A stretch of DNA of 64,000 bases from Schistosoma haematobium (lineage: Eukaryota; Platyhelminthes; Trematoda; Strigeidida; Schistosomatidae). The notes under the pieces are model-generated. The model was given only the letters and a program-made list of their open reading frames with translations, made no database searches and was not told the DNA's origin. Both the position numbers and the translations under genes were made by a program. Positions 1-11,290 of this stretch are shown piece after piece. The stretch lies in NCBI RefSeq assembly GCF_000699445.3, contig NC_067195.1, positions 62,285,591 to 62,349,590 of the forward strand. Reading direction: 5' to 3'. Each line of letters begins with the position of its first letter. The first letter of the stretch is position 1.

Positions 1-180
1 TCGATATTGCCTGAAGTCACAAACTTTATAAGCAAATATCAATTTGAAGCGGATGGCACTTGGTACGAGTCCCAGAGTAAACATCAACTCTGAGATGCAG
101 GTACATCCAGCTGACGAGTCCCAAATGGGACGAAACACGCGTCCTGGATTACACTGCTAGCCACTATCCATCTTTGTTTA
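1..180 (+). repeat. Sm-alpha type tRNA-related SINE (family A), truncated by the window edge
   Basis: Right half of a tRNA-derived short repeat. It runs from a degraded box-B-like stretch (TGGTACGAGTCCCAGAG, 61-77) through a hammerhead domain to the conserved trailer GCTAGCCACTATCCATC. At least eight related copies occur in the window, on both strands. The Sm-alpha family of schistosomes is known to carry this ribozyme; the assignment rests on the ribozyme sequence and on the internal copies. The 5' tRNA-like head lies outside or at the edge of the window. Confidence 0.85.
101..155 (+). ncRNA. Hammerhead ribozyme, type I (Sm-alpha)
   Basis: All catalytic parts are present. Stem I is TCCAG (106-110) pairing with CTGGA (144-148). 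The core CTGACGA is at 111-117. Stem II is GTCCC/GGGAC closed by AAAT (118-131). GAAA is at 132-135, and the cleavage triplet GTC ends at 143. Stem III is very short (about ACACGCGT), as in animal retroelement hammerheads. The bulge GTACA and the trailing TTACACT could make the loop-loop contact known for the full-length schistosome ribozyme. By sequence this copy looks catalytically competent. Confidence 0.87.
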
Positions 181-405
181 TCAGCGTGTATTTTGAAAAA
201 TTATTTTTCATGTATACATTCCGAAGAACTTCATTCAAGTATCTTTTAATCACTTTAGAGTCTTTGCTTAAAATACTTTACTCTTACACTCAGACTGATT
301 TATATGCTTCTTACCAACCATTCGTTTGGCCATGCTCCTATTAATTAGTTGTAATATCGTCAGTAAGCTCATTTTCAACAAGAGTATTAGATAATCCGGA
401 AACAT
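181..405. other. AT-rich spacer
   Basis: No coding pattern, RNA gene or recognisable repeat seen. Confidence 0.5.
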
Positions 406-409
406 TAAT

Positions 410-670
410 AGCATGAATCGATCTAAGTTAGTCCAACATCAAAAATCTGGATGTATTAACCTGGAAGACATTAACACCGTTGAATGTCGTCCAAGTGATC
501 TAGAGGTCAAGTGTTCACACTCAGGACTGAATGTTCTGGATTTGATTCCCGCATGCGGAGTCGTGAGTGCGCACTGCTGAGAAGTCTCAGACTAGAACGA
601 AAAGGCTGTCCTGTGTATCCAGATTTTTATAGGCTATCTAACTTAGGTTACTTCATGATTTCAATGAAAT
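410..670 (+). repeat. Degraded family B hammerhead SINE with inverted 5' tail
   Basis: Begins with an inverted piece of the family B tail (atgaatcgatctaag), then the body marker acattaacaccgttgaatg, a box-B remnant (gattccc) and a decayed hammerhead (GCACTG-CTGAGAA-...-GAAA-...-GTC). The G of the CUGANGA core is changed to A, so cleavage is not expected. The tail (cttcatgatttcaat) ends near 665. The 71-residue reading frame across it is not a gene. Confidence 0.6.
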
Positions 671-1003
671 TCAGCAAACTACACAAGCCTTGGCTGATAG
701 TCCAGGAACAATTTTCGGAGACCTAAATCACATTAGTACGTAGAATAGTTTTAAATTTTTTCATGGTGAAACTAATAATATACAAACCACTTCTGATGTT
801 ATCACATTCCGTTCACTTCATGCCAGTCAAAATGGTTTCATTTGCACAAAACGTAACCAATATTTGATTTTCGTGAAAACAAACAATGCAAGATTAGGTA
901 AAGAATTAAAGTACCTATACTATCATTTATGTCTTATTCAAAGAAAATGCTCATATTTTCTCACTTTTATTGTTCTCGTCATGTAGTTTCTAAAACAGTT
1001 AGC

Positions 1004-1472
1004 TTCCGAATGCTCTCTCTCGAAATGCTCTCACATGGCCATGTGTATACGACCACTGCCTCCTCGCGGCGAGGGTGTGGTTTACGAAGTTGAGAAGACG
1101 AAAAGCGAATGTCCGGCGCTTCAACCGGATTGATGAACACTCTGTGTCCACCAAAGGCAGTTGGTAAACCCTGTCTCCAAACCAGTGGTACACATGGGCT
1201 CCAGTATCCTGAAGGAACAAATGGCGTATGAACCAATCGTTGGTCACCGGATACCATGGGACTGTATCTCCTCGCGATGCTCCACTGCCTTGTGGGTCAG
1301 GCCTTTAGGTCAAAAGCTCGGGGTGTGGCTCCCTAAGAAAACCACCCGTTTCGGTCTGGGCACCCGGGCAGTATTCCAGCCCTCACACAAATCCAATGAT
1401 TTGTGTGGTGCATATGTATTTGGTGCCTCCTTGTACCAATGTTTATGTGTTTAAATAAATAAATAAATAAAA
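1004..1472 (+). repeat. Family C repeat, non-LTR-like 3' end with (AAAT)n tail
   Basis: GC-richer block starting near ctctcgaaatgctctcacatgg and ending in aaataaataaataaataaaa. Further copies lie at 14643 (+), 40458 (-) and 61557 (-). The simple-sequence (AAAT)n end is typical of a non-LTR retrotransposon or SINE 3' terminus. Overlapping short frames on both strands (60-97 residues) show no conserved domain. I do not recognise the parent element. Confidence 0.65.
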
Positions 1473-3848
1473 TTCAGAACGCAGATGTACGAATGAGTTA
1501 CGTTATTTTCGAAAAATTTCCATTAGATTCTGTACTAATATCTGTTTACATCGGTGGTTATTTAAAGTTTGTATAAATTTTTAAACAAATTGAAATCATT
1601 CCAGGATTATTAGCGAAATACGTTTATTAATGTTGAAACGATCTGTGTATAATGTTAACGTGAACTAGTTTACACACTATTTGAAGTGCTAGGATTAATT
1701 AACAGGTAAGAAGAAAGGTTATACAGAGTGAGAGCAATGATAGTGTAACTATAAATCACATTAATTGATTGAAAAACCATAATCGAATGTGCGAAACGAC
1801 ATGACATTAAATGAGCAATAGAAATATGATGTTGAGTACTTGATGAATTTCTCACATTATTATTAATAATTTTTAGATATTATTCACCACATCTTGACGT
1901 CGGTCGGAAAACCACTAAAACCCCCTTTAAACTGAGAGCACTGGCGACACCGCGAGGAAATAAATCTATAATCTAAAGGAATAATGACTAGAGCTTAGCT
2001 ATTAAGCCACTAAGTAGGGTTTCAGCCGTACACATTTCCATACTCATTCAAATAGCAAAAACAGTGACTATATTTCCGAGAACTGCAGCTGTTATTACTT
2101 CCTACAAAAACTCCAAGAGTTCATTTCGAAGTAAGTCATTAATAAATGAAGAACTACAGTTTTGATGGATGGGTTTTTATACTTAAAAATAGAGATGGGG
2201 AGGATATGTACACTATTAATTGAACTAAAAATCGACTTACTAGGCCTGAGGTTGGTCACGGTCAGAGAGAAGAAAGAATGCATCTGTTTTTAATGCAGAG
2301 TTTCCGTTTCAATCTTTCTGAATTTTCATCTTTGTATTTGAAGGATTCTACTCCTAACAGTTTTCTAGAAATTACTTTTAACACGGAACGTTATTAAAAG
2401 TGTTTGATTAATTTCGCCTTTATGACATATTTGATTTACTTATGTTAAGACTGAAGTGCTAACTCACCTAACCACATCTATGCTTAGTCAGACTGTAAAT
2501 TTTTCATGAGCATGAAAATGTAAATAACGTTAAAATCGACCGATGTAACTCAATTCACAAGATTAATTGAAAAAGGAATCATAATGGGTGGTGGCTAGTC
2601 TGGCCGATCCATAACTTATTCTCAGTATCACTGTCAGAAGGAAAAAATATTAAATGCACATGTTTTTTCGCAATCTCAGCATTATCATTTGGTTGGATGT
2701 ATTAGATCTAAATTGTAGGGTTATATACATTGATACATTATTCGTACCGTGGGTTTTGTGATAACCGATTTGGGTTTACAAACTTCAAAACGTATCTAGT
2801 TTCACTTAGAGTATTGCGTAGAACACTAACTCCGTTTTCACGTGTATCAATAGTGCATATGACTTTCGTTCTATAACCAATTGTTTTTATGAAGTTTCAT
2901 TTGTACTTCAAGGAAACAAAGCTACAGAAATGTATAGATTCTGTTTTCTAAATATTTGTTTTCAAAGTTTACAACATATGTATCTAATAATTTTGATGGT
3001 AGAACATCTAAAAAGTCCATTCTAGCTTCACATCGATCTTCCCGTGAAAAATACTGATGAAGTGTACTTCATTAAATTGAATGAGAATCTTCAGGTTTTG
3101 TGAACCGTTTTTACAAAAGATGAATATATTACATATACACCAACAATTACAATCGACTATTGATTAATTCATCTAGAAGAATGTCCCCTAATTTGAAAAA
3201 AATACCCGAGTTGTTGAATTTGATTATTCGAAATGATTTTCTTAAAGCCAGTAAATCGAGTGTTTTATTTAGTTAAAGTGGCTGCTTCAAGTTCAATTTA
3301 TCATAGTTATACAAATTAGTTAACCATAACCTATTAACCGATTTTGTAGAAAAATTGGTTATTTTCATTCCGAATGAATTGTTTTTTTATTCAATTAACA
3401 ATTGAACTTTATCAGTACATCAGTTAAATGATTGATATTATATGATTGATGTACATTATTAAGTGAAAGTATTCACGATTCTTTCCGTCGATCTGGAATA
3501 CATTCTTTCCTTAAAATCCATTTAAGAAAAACTGTTTCTTTGAGTAAGAGATTTGCAGATTTTGTACAGCAACTAACTACATAAGATTAGTAAGGAAAAT
3601 GTTATGAATTCAAGCCTAAGACATAATCTGGAGTAAATTAGATTGAAAGTGCAAATCCTATGCTTGAATCTAAAGCTAAATTTACAGTTTGTAGAGATAT
3701 AATCAATATAATTTATCCTAAACTACCGTTAACATATCTCCATCTTATTTGACAGTAATAACACTGCTGATGTTCGTAAGATTCATCTGGGCTACCTGTC
3801 ATAGCTACATACTATACACTAAGTTATACACTATAATTAAACTTATTT
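1473..3848. other. AT-rich non-coding stretch
   Basis: About 2.4 kb with only short frames of skewed AT-rich composition (60-63 residues). No reverse transcriptase, tRNA or SINE motif seen. Confidence 0.5.
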
Positions 3849-3854
3849 GGCGTT

Positions 3855-5242
3855 ATTCATACTTTCAGAAAGGAGGTTCTGGGCCGCAAGAACAATCATC
3901 AAAAGGAATGGTTGTCTATCGAAACCCTGGACAAGATTGAAGAAAAGAAGAACAGAAAGGCACCAATTAACAACACCAGAAGAAGAACAGAAATTTAAAA
4001 CACAGTTCGAATACACATAAGCAAACGAGAGAGCAATGTGAAGCCTTAGACCTGACATGCAGAAGTATGTAGAAGATCTAGCAACGATAGCGGAAAAAGC
4101 TGCAAGAGAAGGAAATATGAAACATCTATATGACACAACGAAGAAACTGACAGGACAGGTTGGTAAACCAGAGTGACCAGTCAAGGGCAAACAAGGCAAT
4201 GCAATCATCGAGATCCAAGAACAGAGGAAAAGATGTATAGAATACTTCGAGAAGCTCTTGAACAGACCAGCTTCACTGAACCCACCGGACATTGAAGCAG
4301 CAAACACAGACCTCCCTACAGCTGTCACTCCACCAACGATCAAAGAAATCAGGATGACCATCCGACAAATCAACAGTGAGAAAGGAGCAGGACCTGACAA
4401 TACACCATCTGAAGCACTAAAGTCAGGCATGGAAGTAGCTGCAATGATGCTCCACGTTCTATTGAGGGAGATTTTGGAGGAAAAACAAGGGCCGACAGAC
4501 TAGAAAGAAGGACACCTCGTCAAGATACCAGAGAAAGGAGATCTGAGCAAATGCAAAAACTACAGAGGCATCACACTACTGTCAATACCAGGGAAAGTTT
4601 TCAACAGAGTGTTGCTGAATCAGATGAAAGATTCAGTAGACCCCAAACTTCGAGATCAACAGGCTGGATTCCGTAAGGATCAAGTGCACTACGGATCATC
4701 ATTGAACAATCCATCAAATGGAACTCGTCACTATACATCAACTTCATTAATTATGAAAAGACGTTTGACAGTGTAAATAGGAGAACGATATGAAAACTTA
4801 TTCGACATTATGGAGTAAGTGAGAACATCGTCAACATCATCCAGAATTCATACGACGGACTACAGTGCAAAGCAGTGCATGGAGGACAGCTGACAGATAC
4901 ATTCCAAGTGAGGACCGGAGTCAGACAAGGATGCCCACTCTTCCCTCCTCTCTCTCTTTTGGTGGTCGACTGGATTATGAAGACCTCGACATCTGTGGGA
5001 AAGCACGGAATATAATGGACAGATCGGAATCGATTGGGAGATTTTGAATTCGCAGATGACTTAGCCCTACCATCCAATACACACCAACAAATGCAGATGA
5101 CGACTGCTAGTGTATCAGAACCCTTTGCATCAGTGAACCTCAACATACTCAAGGGAAAAAGCAAGATCCTGAAATAAACCACAGAAAGCACCAACCCAAT
5201 CGCACTTGATAGTGAAACTATGGAAGACGTGGAATACTTCAA
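3855..5242 (+). pseudogene. RTE-clade retrotransposon fragment (linker plus reverse transcriptase), broken
   Basis: Reads through several frames as the linker and RT domain of an RTE-type (SR2-like) element. In order: the linker (KEWLSIETLDKIEEKKN near 3905-3950), LNRPASLNPPDIEAA at 4258, RMTIRQINSEKGAGPDNTP (RT motif 1 region), NYRGITLLSIPGKVFNRVLL near 4560-4620, and FADD at 5049-5060, where both catalytic aspartates are intact. Stops and frameshifts are scattered throughout, for example TAG at 4501-4503. The endonuclease domain is missing at the 5' end. After FKYLGS near 5242 the RT reading breaks off and turns into PLE sequence. The 195-residue minus-strand frame over 3843-4430 is antisense shadow. 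Confidence 0.85.
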
Positions 5243-6260
5243 GTACCTCGGGAGCGCAAAAAATACCTGAAGACCTTTAAAAAGGTCTTTCAAAAGAACG
5301 ACTACCCGACCAAGTTCATCAAGGATACAAGCCAAACGCATAATCTGAAACAAAGTCAAGTACAGAAACTAACAAGTGGATCATTCTACCGTACATAAAG
5401 GGCATATCAGAAACCACCAAAATTGCTGAAACCTTTAGGAATAAGTGTAGCACACAAACTAACAAAATCACTGCAATCAATCCTATGAAAAGCAAAAGGA
5501 CGAAATGAGGGAGAAGAAAAACCGGACATCATGTACAAAATAAATTTTTCTAACTACGAAAAACACTACATCGGACAAAGAGGGAGCCCTCTCTATCTTC
5601 GCCTGCATAAACATTAATTAGCGGTCAAACGCCATAACATATCCTCACTTATATCAATCCATGTAGACAACTGTGAACACATTCGATTGGAAAAATGTTG
5701 AACTCTTGGATAGAGGCAATTTAAAAAACACTAGAGAATTTTTAGAAGCTTGGCACTCAGGTCAATCGGCAATCAACAAGCACATTGAAATCGACTGAAT
5801 TTATCAACCAATCAGAAAAATTATGGACAAACATAGGACCAAAAATCAAACCAATCGGAGATACAACCAAAATAAAGAAGTAAACAATGACAGATTTAAG
5901 GTCAACAATAACCCATCAACATCGAGGTCTACAGGACAAGCTGTGAGCCATATGTGGAGAAATTCAAACACTTCACCTCTACCAGAAATTTATGCCGACG
6001 ACGTCGTTCAGAACAACGATGGGAGCCCTACGACCGAGCCATCCAGCCCAGAGAAAAATCTCTATCAGAATATCTTAGTGAAATCTGTGAACCATGCAGT
6101 AAATGTCAGTCAATTGCCTCAGACTTTATTGTTCCTTCATTTCAGCACCAACCATTATCTGTTCTCGTTCTTTTTTCTTCGATCTTCTTAACCTTCTGCC
6201 ACCAGACTTTTGACTTCTATTGGTAATAAATACTACTTATATCTGTCGATATCAGTAGCA
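5243..6260 (+). pseudogene. Penelope-like element fragment: RT C-terminus, GIY-YIG nuclease remnant and 3' region
   Basis: Starts abruptly with KKYLKTFKKVFQKNDYPTKF, which resembles the PLE RT thumb. It continues as YIKGISETTKIAE, then a GIY-YIG-type stretch KHYIGQRGSPLYLRLHKH near 5560-5615 and TREFLEAWHSGQSAINKHIE near 5735-5795. The paired cysteines usual before the YIG half read F and Y here, and frameshifts break the frame, so this is dead. From about 6060 it becomes a 3' region (marker gtcaattgcctcagactt...cagtagcaca) that recurs alone at 10110, 16196 and 56585. Family level is inferred from motifs only. Confidence 0.72.
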
Positions 6261-6322
6261 CAAACCACAAAGGCGCATGTATACAAATAATCTCTTTGTG
6301 TAATATAAATAAAATATTGTTT

Positions 6323-6945
6323 GAGAATCTTCATACTTTAAATCATAAATTAATTTTAGATGGATTACCGTTGAAAACTAGTAAAGGAATACTGGTCTCG
6401 TTGTGTATGAGAGTCAACAAAAGTGTGGATCCATGAATGAACCATTGAGAGCTGAAGTCAACAATCCCGGTCTTTTATATAGACACCCGGACTCTAGATC
6501 ACTGAGTCGGTATACAATAATGCACAGGTTTAACTCCGACCAATCCACTTTATTGGACAACCAATCATTACCTCAAATGGATAACTGCCTTAAACTCATA
6601 GCTACTTTCAAGAACTCCAGGAATTGAATCTCCACAAAACCTAATAATAATAATGATATTCACACTAGTGACTGACTTCAAGTCATCCACTGCAGGTCAC
6701 AGTTGGTTGTGCATTATAGTGAAATAGTTGAAGTTAAACTTGTGCATTTATCGTTTGCCGACTCAGTGATCTAGAGTCCGGGTGTCTATATAAAAGACCG
6801 GGATTGTTGACTTCAGCTCTCAATGGTTCATCCATGGATCCACACTTTTGTTGACTCTCATACACAACGAGACCAGTATTCCTTTACTAGTTTTCAACGG
6901 TAATCCATCTAAAATTAATTTATGATTTAAAGTATGAAAATTCTC
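6323..6945. repeat. Long inverted repeat, 188-bp arms, 247-bp loop
   Basis: Arms 6323-6510 and 6758-6945 are near-perfect reverse complements, from gagaatcttcatacttt to actgagtcgg on the left. The loop holds family B-like pieces: atctccacaaaacc followed by actagtgactgacttcaag, the same tail-then-head order seen at 11270. The arms carry a degraded tRNA-like motif (gatctagagtccgg). The transcript could fold into a long hairpin. The 74-residue frame inside is not supported as a gene. Confidence 0.8.
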
Positions 6946-7778
6946 ATTTTTACAATGCTTTATACTGATGTATGTAAAATTTGTTTACAAATTACTATTT
7001 CTATTAGTTTTAAATGAAATTTCTGCACTTATAAATGATAATTTTGGTTATATACTTTACGTATACTCGTAAAACCATGTCAAGAAGCCGAAGAACAGAA
7101 AAGAATTCTACAACAAATATTGTCAAGAATGAAACCAAATAACTTAATATGTTTGTAACCATAACAATTTATCCATTTAATATTTCATATATTTTAGTTT
7201 AAATCTATTTAAGAGGTTAGACAGAAATAGGTGGAGTCAGTAAACTTTAGTTGGTTTCATCAAAGTAGATAAAACATGGTTTTTGGGAAATAAAATGAAG
7301 TCAATTAATTATGAGGCTTCTTATCAGTTAAAAACAGCCTAAATATATATAAAGGTTTGTAAACTGTAACTTGCGTTCAATATTAGGGAGATAAAAGATG
7401 AAGGTTAAAGAATTAGAATTTATTTAGAGAACATGGCAACACTAGAGTTAGTAACTAAGACAGTTGTTCCTTTCTGTTTAGTTAAATATAAAATTTTATT
7501 CATTTCATTGCGTACAAATTTAAGAGTATTAGTTAAACTATTAATTAATAATCTTTAAATAAACAGAGAAAAATGAGATGAACTAAGTATTATAATCTCT
7601 TTGAGCAAATTAACATATAATTGATTTTTACAGTCTTCCTTGGATATTCCATAATGACTAGTAGCTTTAAATTATTTATCGTTCAGTTTTATTATGATGA
7701 AAAATATGAATAAACTGTCTGTCAAAAGAAAATACTCATTGTATTTCCTCTTTAGTTAACATGATATAATTCATTCAT
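6946..7778. other. AT-rich spacer
   Basis: No gene or repeat recognised. Confidence 0.5.
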
Positions 7779-8262
7779 TGTTGCTTACTCTCACCCTTTC
7801 TCTTTCTCCTGGTGATTGACTGGATCATGAAGACGCCAACATCTGGGGAGAAGCATGGGATATAGTAGACATCTATGATGCAGCTGGACGATATAGACTT
7901 CGCAAATGATCTGGATCTTCTATCGCACATGCAACAACAAATACAGGAGAAGACAACTACTGTAGCAGCAGACTCAGCAGCAATAGGTCTCAATGTACAC
8001 AAAGTTAAAAGCGAGATTCTCCGATACAACACGGCATGCATCAATCGAATCACACTTGATGGAGAAGACTTGGAAGATGTAAAAACATTTACATATCTGA
8101 GCAGCATCATTGATGACCACTGTGGATCTAATGAAGATGTGAAAGCGCGGATCGGAAAACCAAGAGCAGCATATTTACAACTGAGGAACATCTGGAACTC
8201 AAAGCAACTTTCAACCAACACCAAGGTCAGGATTTTCAATACAAATGTCAAGACAGTTTTTT
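7779..8262 (+). pseudogene. RTE reverse transcriptase fragment, 3' half of RT
   Basis: Begins inside RT at LLSPFLFLLVIDWIMKT and, after a stop, runs in one frame from 7875. It contains DDIDFANDLDLLSH, NRITLDGEDLEDVKTFTYLS and KARIGKPRAAYLQLRNIWNS. The catalytic FADD box reads FAND at 7899-7910, so one metal-binding aspartate is lost. RTE similarity stops after IFNTNVKTV near 8255, and the rest of the frame to 8348 is flanking sequence. It does not continue the fragment at 3855-5242, because the two overlap in RT content. Confidence 0.82.
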
Positions 8263-9070
8263 ATTTAATCACAGAGCTGAGCCTAATGGGTTATTCTTTT
8301 AGTTTCTATACAGAAAAAACATTGATGAAGGTTGCAGAGAACGTGTAAAAATCTCCTGATATATTGTTAAATACTTGAAAGTTAAGAATGTAAGTTTTTC
8401 AGCACATAAGCTTCAGCAAATAATGTTGGAGCGAAAAGCGTTGGGATATCAAATATCAGTTGAATTGCCGTTAAAATTTGCAAATGAATTCACCAGATAC
8501 ATAAGCTATTACTCTTATATGTTATAACCTCAGAAGGTATTTGTCTTTTGAATCATATGAAGCCCTTATTAATATTAGACAATGAATGTTACTTCCGATT
8601 CCAAAGACTTGGTTATATTTGTTTACTGGATTTAAAAATTGAAAATTTCTTTACCCTATCTGTAGTATTTTATATCTTGAATTTGTCATGGCTACTAAGA
8701 TGGTTTACTTGTTAACAGGCTTCCTTTTTATGATGTTATCAAGTGTGTATAGATAAATACTCAGTGGCCAGCACACTCATGCAAAATTAGGGAAGTGAAT
8801 AGTTTTTATACACACTTTTGAAGTCATTTCTGACAGAACCTGTGACGGAAAAAATTCATTTCTTGTAGTGTAAAAAAGCTGTTTACAGTGATTACTAGGC
8901 GTATAAGAAATATAGAAAGGTAATATTTGAAAAAAAACCCACTAATCACTGAGCTTTTCATAGGTTTCTTGTGATACAACAGAACTATCATGTATTGTTT
9001 TCTTACGGACTGTTTTTCCTTCAAATACTTGTATTTGATTTATTTTTATCTCATCCGTGTTGTTTGTCAT
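8263..9070. other. AT-rich spacer
   Basis: Only short random-looking frames, including a 66-residue minus-strand frame at 8824-9024 without recognisable features. Confidence 0.5.
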
Positions 9071-9074
9071 AATT

Positions 9075-9370
9075 AAAATCTCTTATCCCTACATTCATGT
9101 AGTGCGATGTTCTAGATCTCGGGGTTTGCGAAGCCTGACTCAGTAAAACCGATCGGTCTATCTAGATAAGAATCCGCTCTCTGAGTCACAAGAACCTACT
9201 GAGTGGACGTGATTTCGTAGGGAAGTCGTTGCAACTTCCCTCACTACCCAGCAGGGCCACGTGAAGACTTTGAGCCAGGTTTTGCTATCATCCATCAGGG
9301 TGATCGGTGTGTGTGGTTGCGTCACAGAATTGAGCTGTACTTTTCAGGTTATAACATTAAGACCTGGACA
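9075..9370. repeat. Unclassified GC-richer island, possible repeat
   Basis: Markedly GC-richer than its flanks, with a perfect short hairpin gggaagtcgttgcaacttccc (9220-9240). No open frame or known motif seen, and no second copy found in the window. It could be part of an LTR or a DNA transposon; class unknown. Confidence 0.3.
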
Positions 9371-10108
9371 GTGTCTGGTTCTTCTGTAAACCAATCTAAG
9401 ATTACTGTGGTGCAAAATGGTATATTATGTAAGTGTGGATTCATGCAGTAATAATTTTTATCCCACTGTTTTCTATTCATTATGGAATAATAGTCTATTC
9501 TTGATTTTAATTCATTTTTTATTGATTCGATTATGTCAAAAATATTGCCCTTTCAGTCAAATCTTCATTACATTTAGGTAGAGACCTTAATAAACGTATA
9601 ATCCATTACATTATATTTGACACAGTTTGATTATTTGTCATTGAAAAATATCCCATTCATATATTTCATATTTACTATTGACAACTAAAATGATTTCCTA
9701 TAAACAGTTATTAGGTCTGTGAAAGACACATATTTATAAAAATTTAAGTTCTTTTAAAAATTCCTAAACAATTTATAAGCTACTCAGAAAGTCCTCTGAG
9801 ATATAAATGACTTTATCATGTGGTTCATTAACACCGGAACAACTGAAATAACATAAAATTTGAAAGAAATAATGATAAATTTTAGTTTTTATTAATGATG
9901 ACCTTGTTAAAATTAATTGAAATTGATTTCCATTGAATAATGCTAAAATACTATTACATATCTCAAAGAAAACTTAAAAGAATGACTATCATAATAATGA
10001 GTAACTTTTTTAGTTTTAATCTTTCTAAAAGACTTACAATGTCTTATGTACTTAATTAATTTGAAATCATGAGTTAGTAGTCATACTGTAGTGTGTGCTA
10101 CTTACGTC
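9371..10108. other. AT-rich spacer
   Basis: No gene or repeat recognised. Confidence 0.5.
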
Positions 10109-10109
10109 G

Positions 10110-10335
10110 AAATAATTAGTATATGACGCTAATCAAAAATAGATTGCCTGGAAGCAAAAGTTTGAGAAGATCGAAGAGGGAAGAACAGAAACAGAAAGTA
10201 ATTGATATAGAAATGAAGGAAAAATGAAGTATGAGACAATTAATGAACATTTTGCAAATGAAGTATTAAAGTATGGTTTTGTGCTAAAACACAATTGGTT
10301 GTCAACATTTGTACTCTTGTTCATGACAATACTAT
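10110..10335 (-). repeat. PLE 3'-region fragment
   Basis: Reverse complement resembles the 3' region that follows the GIY-YIG remnant near 6100-6240: a reading like cattttgcaaaatg, then ctcatacttcatttttccttc and ttcttccctcttcgatcttctcaaac. Short, 5'-truncated and diverged. The 63-residue minus-strand frame here is incidental. Confidence 0.5.
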
Positions 10336-10587
10336 TGTTGTTGTTCCTTTGATTTCCACCTGCTTTATATTGGCAAACCGGAAACCACTTTAAAAAGTTT
10401 TAGTCACATAGTTTGAACGTATCTTAAATTCAAGGTTTATTTAATCATCTAATGAACTAAAGTTTCCATATTTATCATTAGAGTTTTAAAATAAATCATA
10501 TATGTTATTGATAAATGAAACAAGTTTTTTTTATTCACAAAACTTTATTATGTCTAAAATGAGAATTGAAGTGTTATGATTATAATC

Positions 10588-10638
10588 GGTCAGTGAGTCA
10601 ATCAATCAATCAATCAGTCAGTCAGTCAGTTAATCGTC
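10588..10638. repeat. Tetranucleotide microsatellite (CAAT/CAGT)n
   Basis: Run of gtcaatcaatcaatcaatcag followed by tcagtcagtcagt. Simple repeat. Confidence 0.85.
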
Positions 10639-10639
10639 T

Positions 10640-11215
10640 ACAATGTAGGATCAAACAAATCTATGTATCAGTCTAAGTTGCCATATCTAATTAACACAAT
10701 ATGATAAACATCGGATTCATGATTATAATCACAACCAAGTTGTTTGTTTGTTTTTTCACTCATATGATCAATCATATGTAATCATTCTAGGTAAATTTAC
10801 TGTTAATATTTTTTTCCCTTTTTTTCTCTCATCTGAAATGTCATTAATTCGAAGATATATGTATATGTATATATATTTCTCCTTCAAATTGATCTTTGTA
10901 CATTTATTACTTTTGACAAAATGTTCTACCTCATTAAAATGTACTGATATTTAAATAAATGTGAAGTAGAAAATTATTCTTTAGAAAAAAAGTACATCAT
11001 TTTGTACTATTATTCCATTGAAACCAGGAAATAAGAGATTGATTTGTGAAATAGGAATTAGAGTATTTTATTTTTATTTTTTATATGGTTGATTATAGAA
11101 ATATAGTTCAGTATTTTTATAAACCATCAATATAATTTATAATGACAATAGTAGATAAATCTAAATGTTAATGTTTTAGGTGGAAAATATTATTTATCAG
11201 ACATATATTGATATA
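10640..11215. other. AT-rich spacer
   Basis: No feature beyond AT-rich sequence; the 68-residue frame at 10748 looks random. Confidence 0.45.
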
Positions 11216-11217
11216 TC

Positions 11218-11290
11218 AGAAGGGGATTGTGGAGATTTTAGAAATTTCACAGATTGAAATCAAACTAAAATCTCCACAAACCCCTTCTGA
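11218..11290. repeat. Inverted repeat made of family B tail ends
   Basis: cagaaggggattgtggagat on the left is mirrored by atctccacaaaccccttctg on the right (11270-11289). The sequence matches the 3' end of family B SINEs, so a tail-to-tail or inverted insertion made this palindrome. Confidence 0.75.

Noticed and set aside
1004..1472. Family C as a hammerhead carrier
   Set aside because: It contains gacgaaaag, but no CUGANGA core, stem II or NUH site lies in register.
3843..4430. 195-residue minus-strand frame
   Set aside because: It is the antisense of the RTE linker and RT region on the plus strand. The plus strand carries recognisable RTE motifs; the minus frame shows none.
4808..5359. 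183-residue minus-strand frame
   Set aside because: Antisense across both the RTE and PLE fragments, which are recognisable on the plus strand.
7779..8262. Continuation of the RTE copy at 3855 after the PLE insertion
   Set aside because: Both fragments contain the same RT segment around the FADD box, so they are separate copies.
10588..10638. CRISPR-like or regularly spaced repeat
   Set aside because: It is a tetranucleotide microsatellite without spacers, and the DNA is eukaryotic.
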